From positions 80,546-144,545 of the IMG/VR virus record IMGVR_UViG_3300030616_000506: a stretch of DNA of 64,000 bases; one strand, given 5' to 3'. Made by a program: the position numbers and the translations under genes. Below are positions 63,391 through 64,000 of the stretch, one piece after another. Positions within the stretch are counted from its first letter, which is position 1; the number at the start of each line of letters is the position of its first letter. The stretch comes from a virus. The notes beneath the pieces are model-generated. The model was not told the origin of the DNA and did not search any database. It saw only the letters and a program-made list of their open reading frames with translations.

Positions 63391-63641
63391 TATTACAATA
63401 TAGATATATCATATTATCAAAATTTTAAGCACTAAATTCTTTATTCATTATTATTTAGATTTAAACTACTCAAAAAATTTCTAATCAAAAAATTATATAT
63501 TAATATTAAAAAAATAAAGTTTGAATAAAAATAACAGAAAAAAATAAAAATGGCAATATTATCTATCTAGTATTATAATCTAGATTATTATATTAATAAC
63601 AACATAAATAAGCCTTAAAGTATATACAAATATATACATAT

Positions 63642-63711
63642 ACTGCTTAGTATCCCACCTCCGGTGTAACGGAAACTCAAAAAGCAGTCCTGATATCCTC
63701 ATCGCAGCACC
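63642..63711. ncRNA. GC-richer structured block (possible RNA element)
   Basis: In an otherwise AT-only region, ACTGCTT (63642-63648) pairs with AAGCAGT (63682-63688) around an inner TCCG/CGGA stem (63660-63673), followed by CCTGATATCCTCATCGCAGC. It may be a structured RNA or a protein-binding DNA site. The strand is not clear, and I do not recognise the family. Confidence 0.35.
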
Positions 63712-63764
63712 TTAATTTTATACCCCCATTTTTCACCAAAATAACGATAAATTGTAGCAACATA

Positions 63765-63773
63765 CTATATAAA
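63765..63773 (+). promoter_or_regulatory. Plus-strand TATA promoter
   Basis: ACATACTATATAAAGG, an archaeal TATA box 38 bases before the plus-strand ATG at 63811. Predicted transcript start is near 63795, with AGGAGTGGAG before the ATG. Confidence 0.6.
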
Positions 63774-63810
63774 GGTTTTGGTAGCCCAACAGGAGTGGAG
63801 TACTCAAATT

Positions 63811-63918
63811 ATGAAAAGTTATGCTCGTGTATATTATTATGGAGGAAGGAAAAAATATTTAAACCTTTCTACAATAAGTATAAATAAGATGAATTCGTTA
63901 ATTACGGAGAGCCAATAG
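63811..63918 (+). CDS. First plus-strand gene, small basic protein
   Basis: 35 residues (MKSYARVYYYGGRKKYLNLS...), basic and Tyr-rich. It has a TATA box, a good ribosome-binding site (AGGAGTGG) and lies on the opposite strand from every other gene in the window. Function unknown. Confidence 0.58.
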   Translation: MKSYARVYYYGGRKKYLNLSTISINKMNSLITESQ

Positions 63919-63929
63919 CTAAGGCGGGA

Positions 63930-63974
63930 ATGATGGTGGGAAACATTTTACTTATTCTATTCTATATTAATTAG
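63930..63974 (+). CDS. Possible tiny membrane peptide
   Basis: 14 residues, MMVGNILLILFYIN, preceded by AAGGCGGGA. Could be a leader-type peptide coupled to the next gene, or spurious. Confidence 0.3.
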   Translation: MMVGNILLILFYIN

Positions 63975-63982
63975 ATGATATA

Positions 63983-64000
63983 ATGACTAAAGTTAATAAG
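63983..64000 (+). CDS. Start of a gene running off the window
   Basis: MTKVNK, ATG preceded by GATGATATA and the stop of the previous frame. Only six codons are visible, so it is listed as partial. Confidence 0.35.

Larger units (their letters stand above)
62377..63764. other. Divergent non-coding region, candidate origin
   Basis: About 1.4 kb without a gene, AT-rich throughout, between the last minus-strand gene and the first plus-strand gene. It contains alternating TATA tracts (about 62624-62645), TTAA runs (62880-62912), dyads, short direct repeats and one GC-richer structured block. This layout is typical of a replication origin or a divergent promoter region. Confidence 0.55.

Noticed and set aside
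63642-63711. Hammerhead ribozyme or C/D-box RNA in the GC-richer block
   Set aside because: GAAAC and CTGAT-like pieces are present, but their order and spacing do not give either core on either strand.
1-64000. Assignment to a Borg element
   Set aside because: Strand polarity, AT-richness and archaeal replication genes fit, but I see no long perfect tandem repeats, terminal inverted repeats or methane-oxidation cargo in this window. Left open, not claimed.

Overview
The window looks like part of a large archaeal virus or extrachromosomal element. The DNA is very AT-rich. Almost all of about 165 tightly packed genes lie on the minus strand, many are under 100 residues, and I see no rRNA, tRNA or cellular housekeeping operon. 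The archaeal assignment rests on the information genes: a family B DNA polymerase, an archaeo-eukaryotic primase, a RadA-type recombinase, an XPF/ERCC4 nuclease, a DHH phosphoesterase, a ribosomal protein eS17 homologue and TATA-box promoters. No capsid protein, terminase, portal, replicative helicase or sliding clamp is recognisable here, so virus versus plasmid or Borg-like element stays open. Starts follow GGAG or GGTGAT ribosome-binding sites, and neighbours usually overlap by 1-4 bases (ATGA, TAATG).

Layout, from low to high coordinates (transcription runs the opposite way): 0-7 kb is a surface-glycan locus (glycosyltransferases, nucleotidyltransferase, FkbM methyltransferase, HAD phosphatase, SIS isomerase, epimerase) interrupted by a LAGLIDADG endonuclease. 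7-12 kb holds a small heat-shock protein, glutaredoxin, class II ribonucleotide reductase, sulfotransferase, cupin isomerase and MazG-like protein. 12.4-14.5 kb carries a tandemly duplicated pair of genes: a small partner plus a caspase/gingipain-like cysteine peptidase. 14.5-22 kb holds envelope-type proteins, a sulfatase, a cold-shock protein, an amidoligase and two more glycosyltransferases separated by an HNH gene.

22-36 kb is the replication and repair block: polymerase, primase, DEDDy exonuclease, ERCC4 nuclease, SWIM-RadA, DHH phosphoesterase, probable ssDNA-binding protein, and eS17. 36-56 kb is an accessory region of many small proteins, a large subset ending in nearly the same C-terminal tail (about D-E-x-M-V-E-x-L) at the junction with the next gene. 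Among them lie a metallopeptidase/VWA protein with a MoxR-type ATPase, a GP88 homologue, a metallophosphoesterase, a pyrimidine-dimer-glycosylase-like protein, and a radical SAM enzyme next to small proteins sharing an LNPNCSE leader.

56-60.2 kb has tiny genes, inverted repeats and a recurring GTGCTT motif. 60.7-62.2 kb is one extremely Asn/Lys-rich gene. 62.4-63.8 kb is non-coding, AT-rich and full of dyads and direct repeats. Plus-strand genes with a TATA promoter begin at about 63.8 kb, so this gap is a divergent junction and a good candidate replication origin or transcription control centre.
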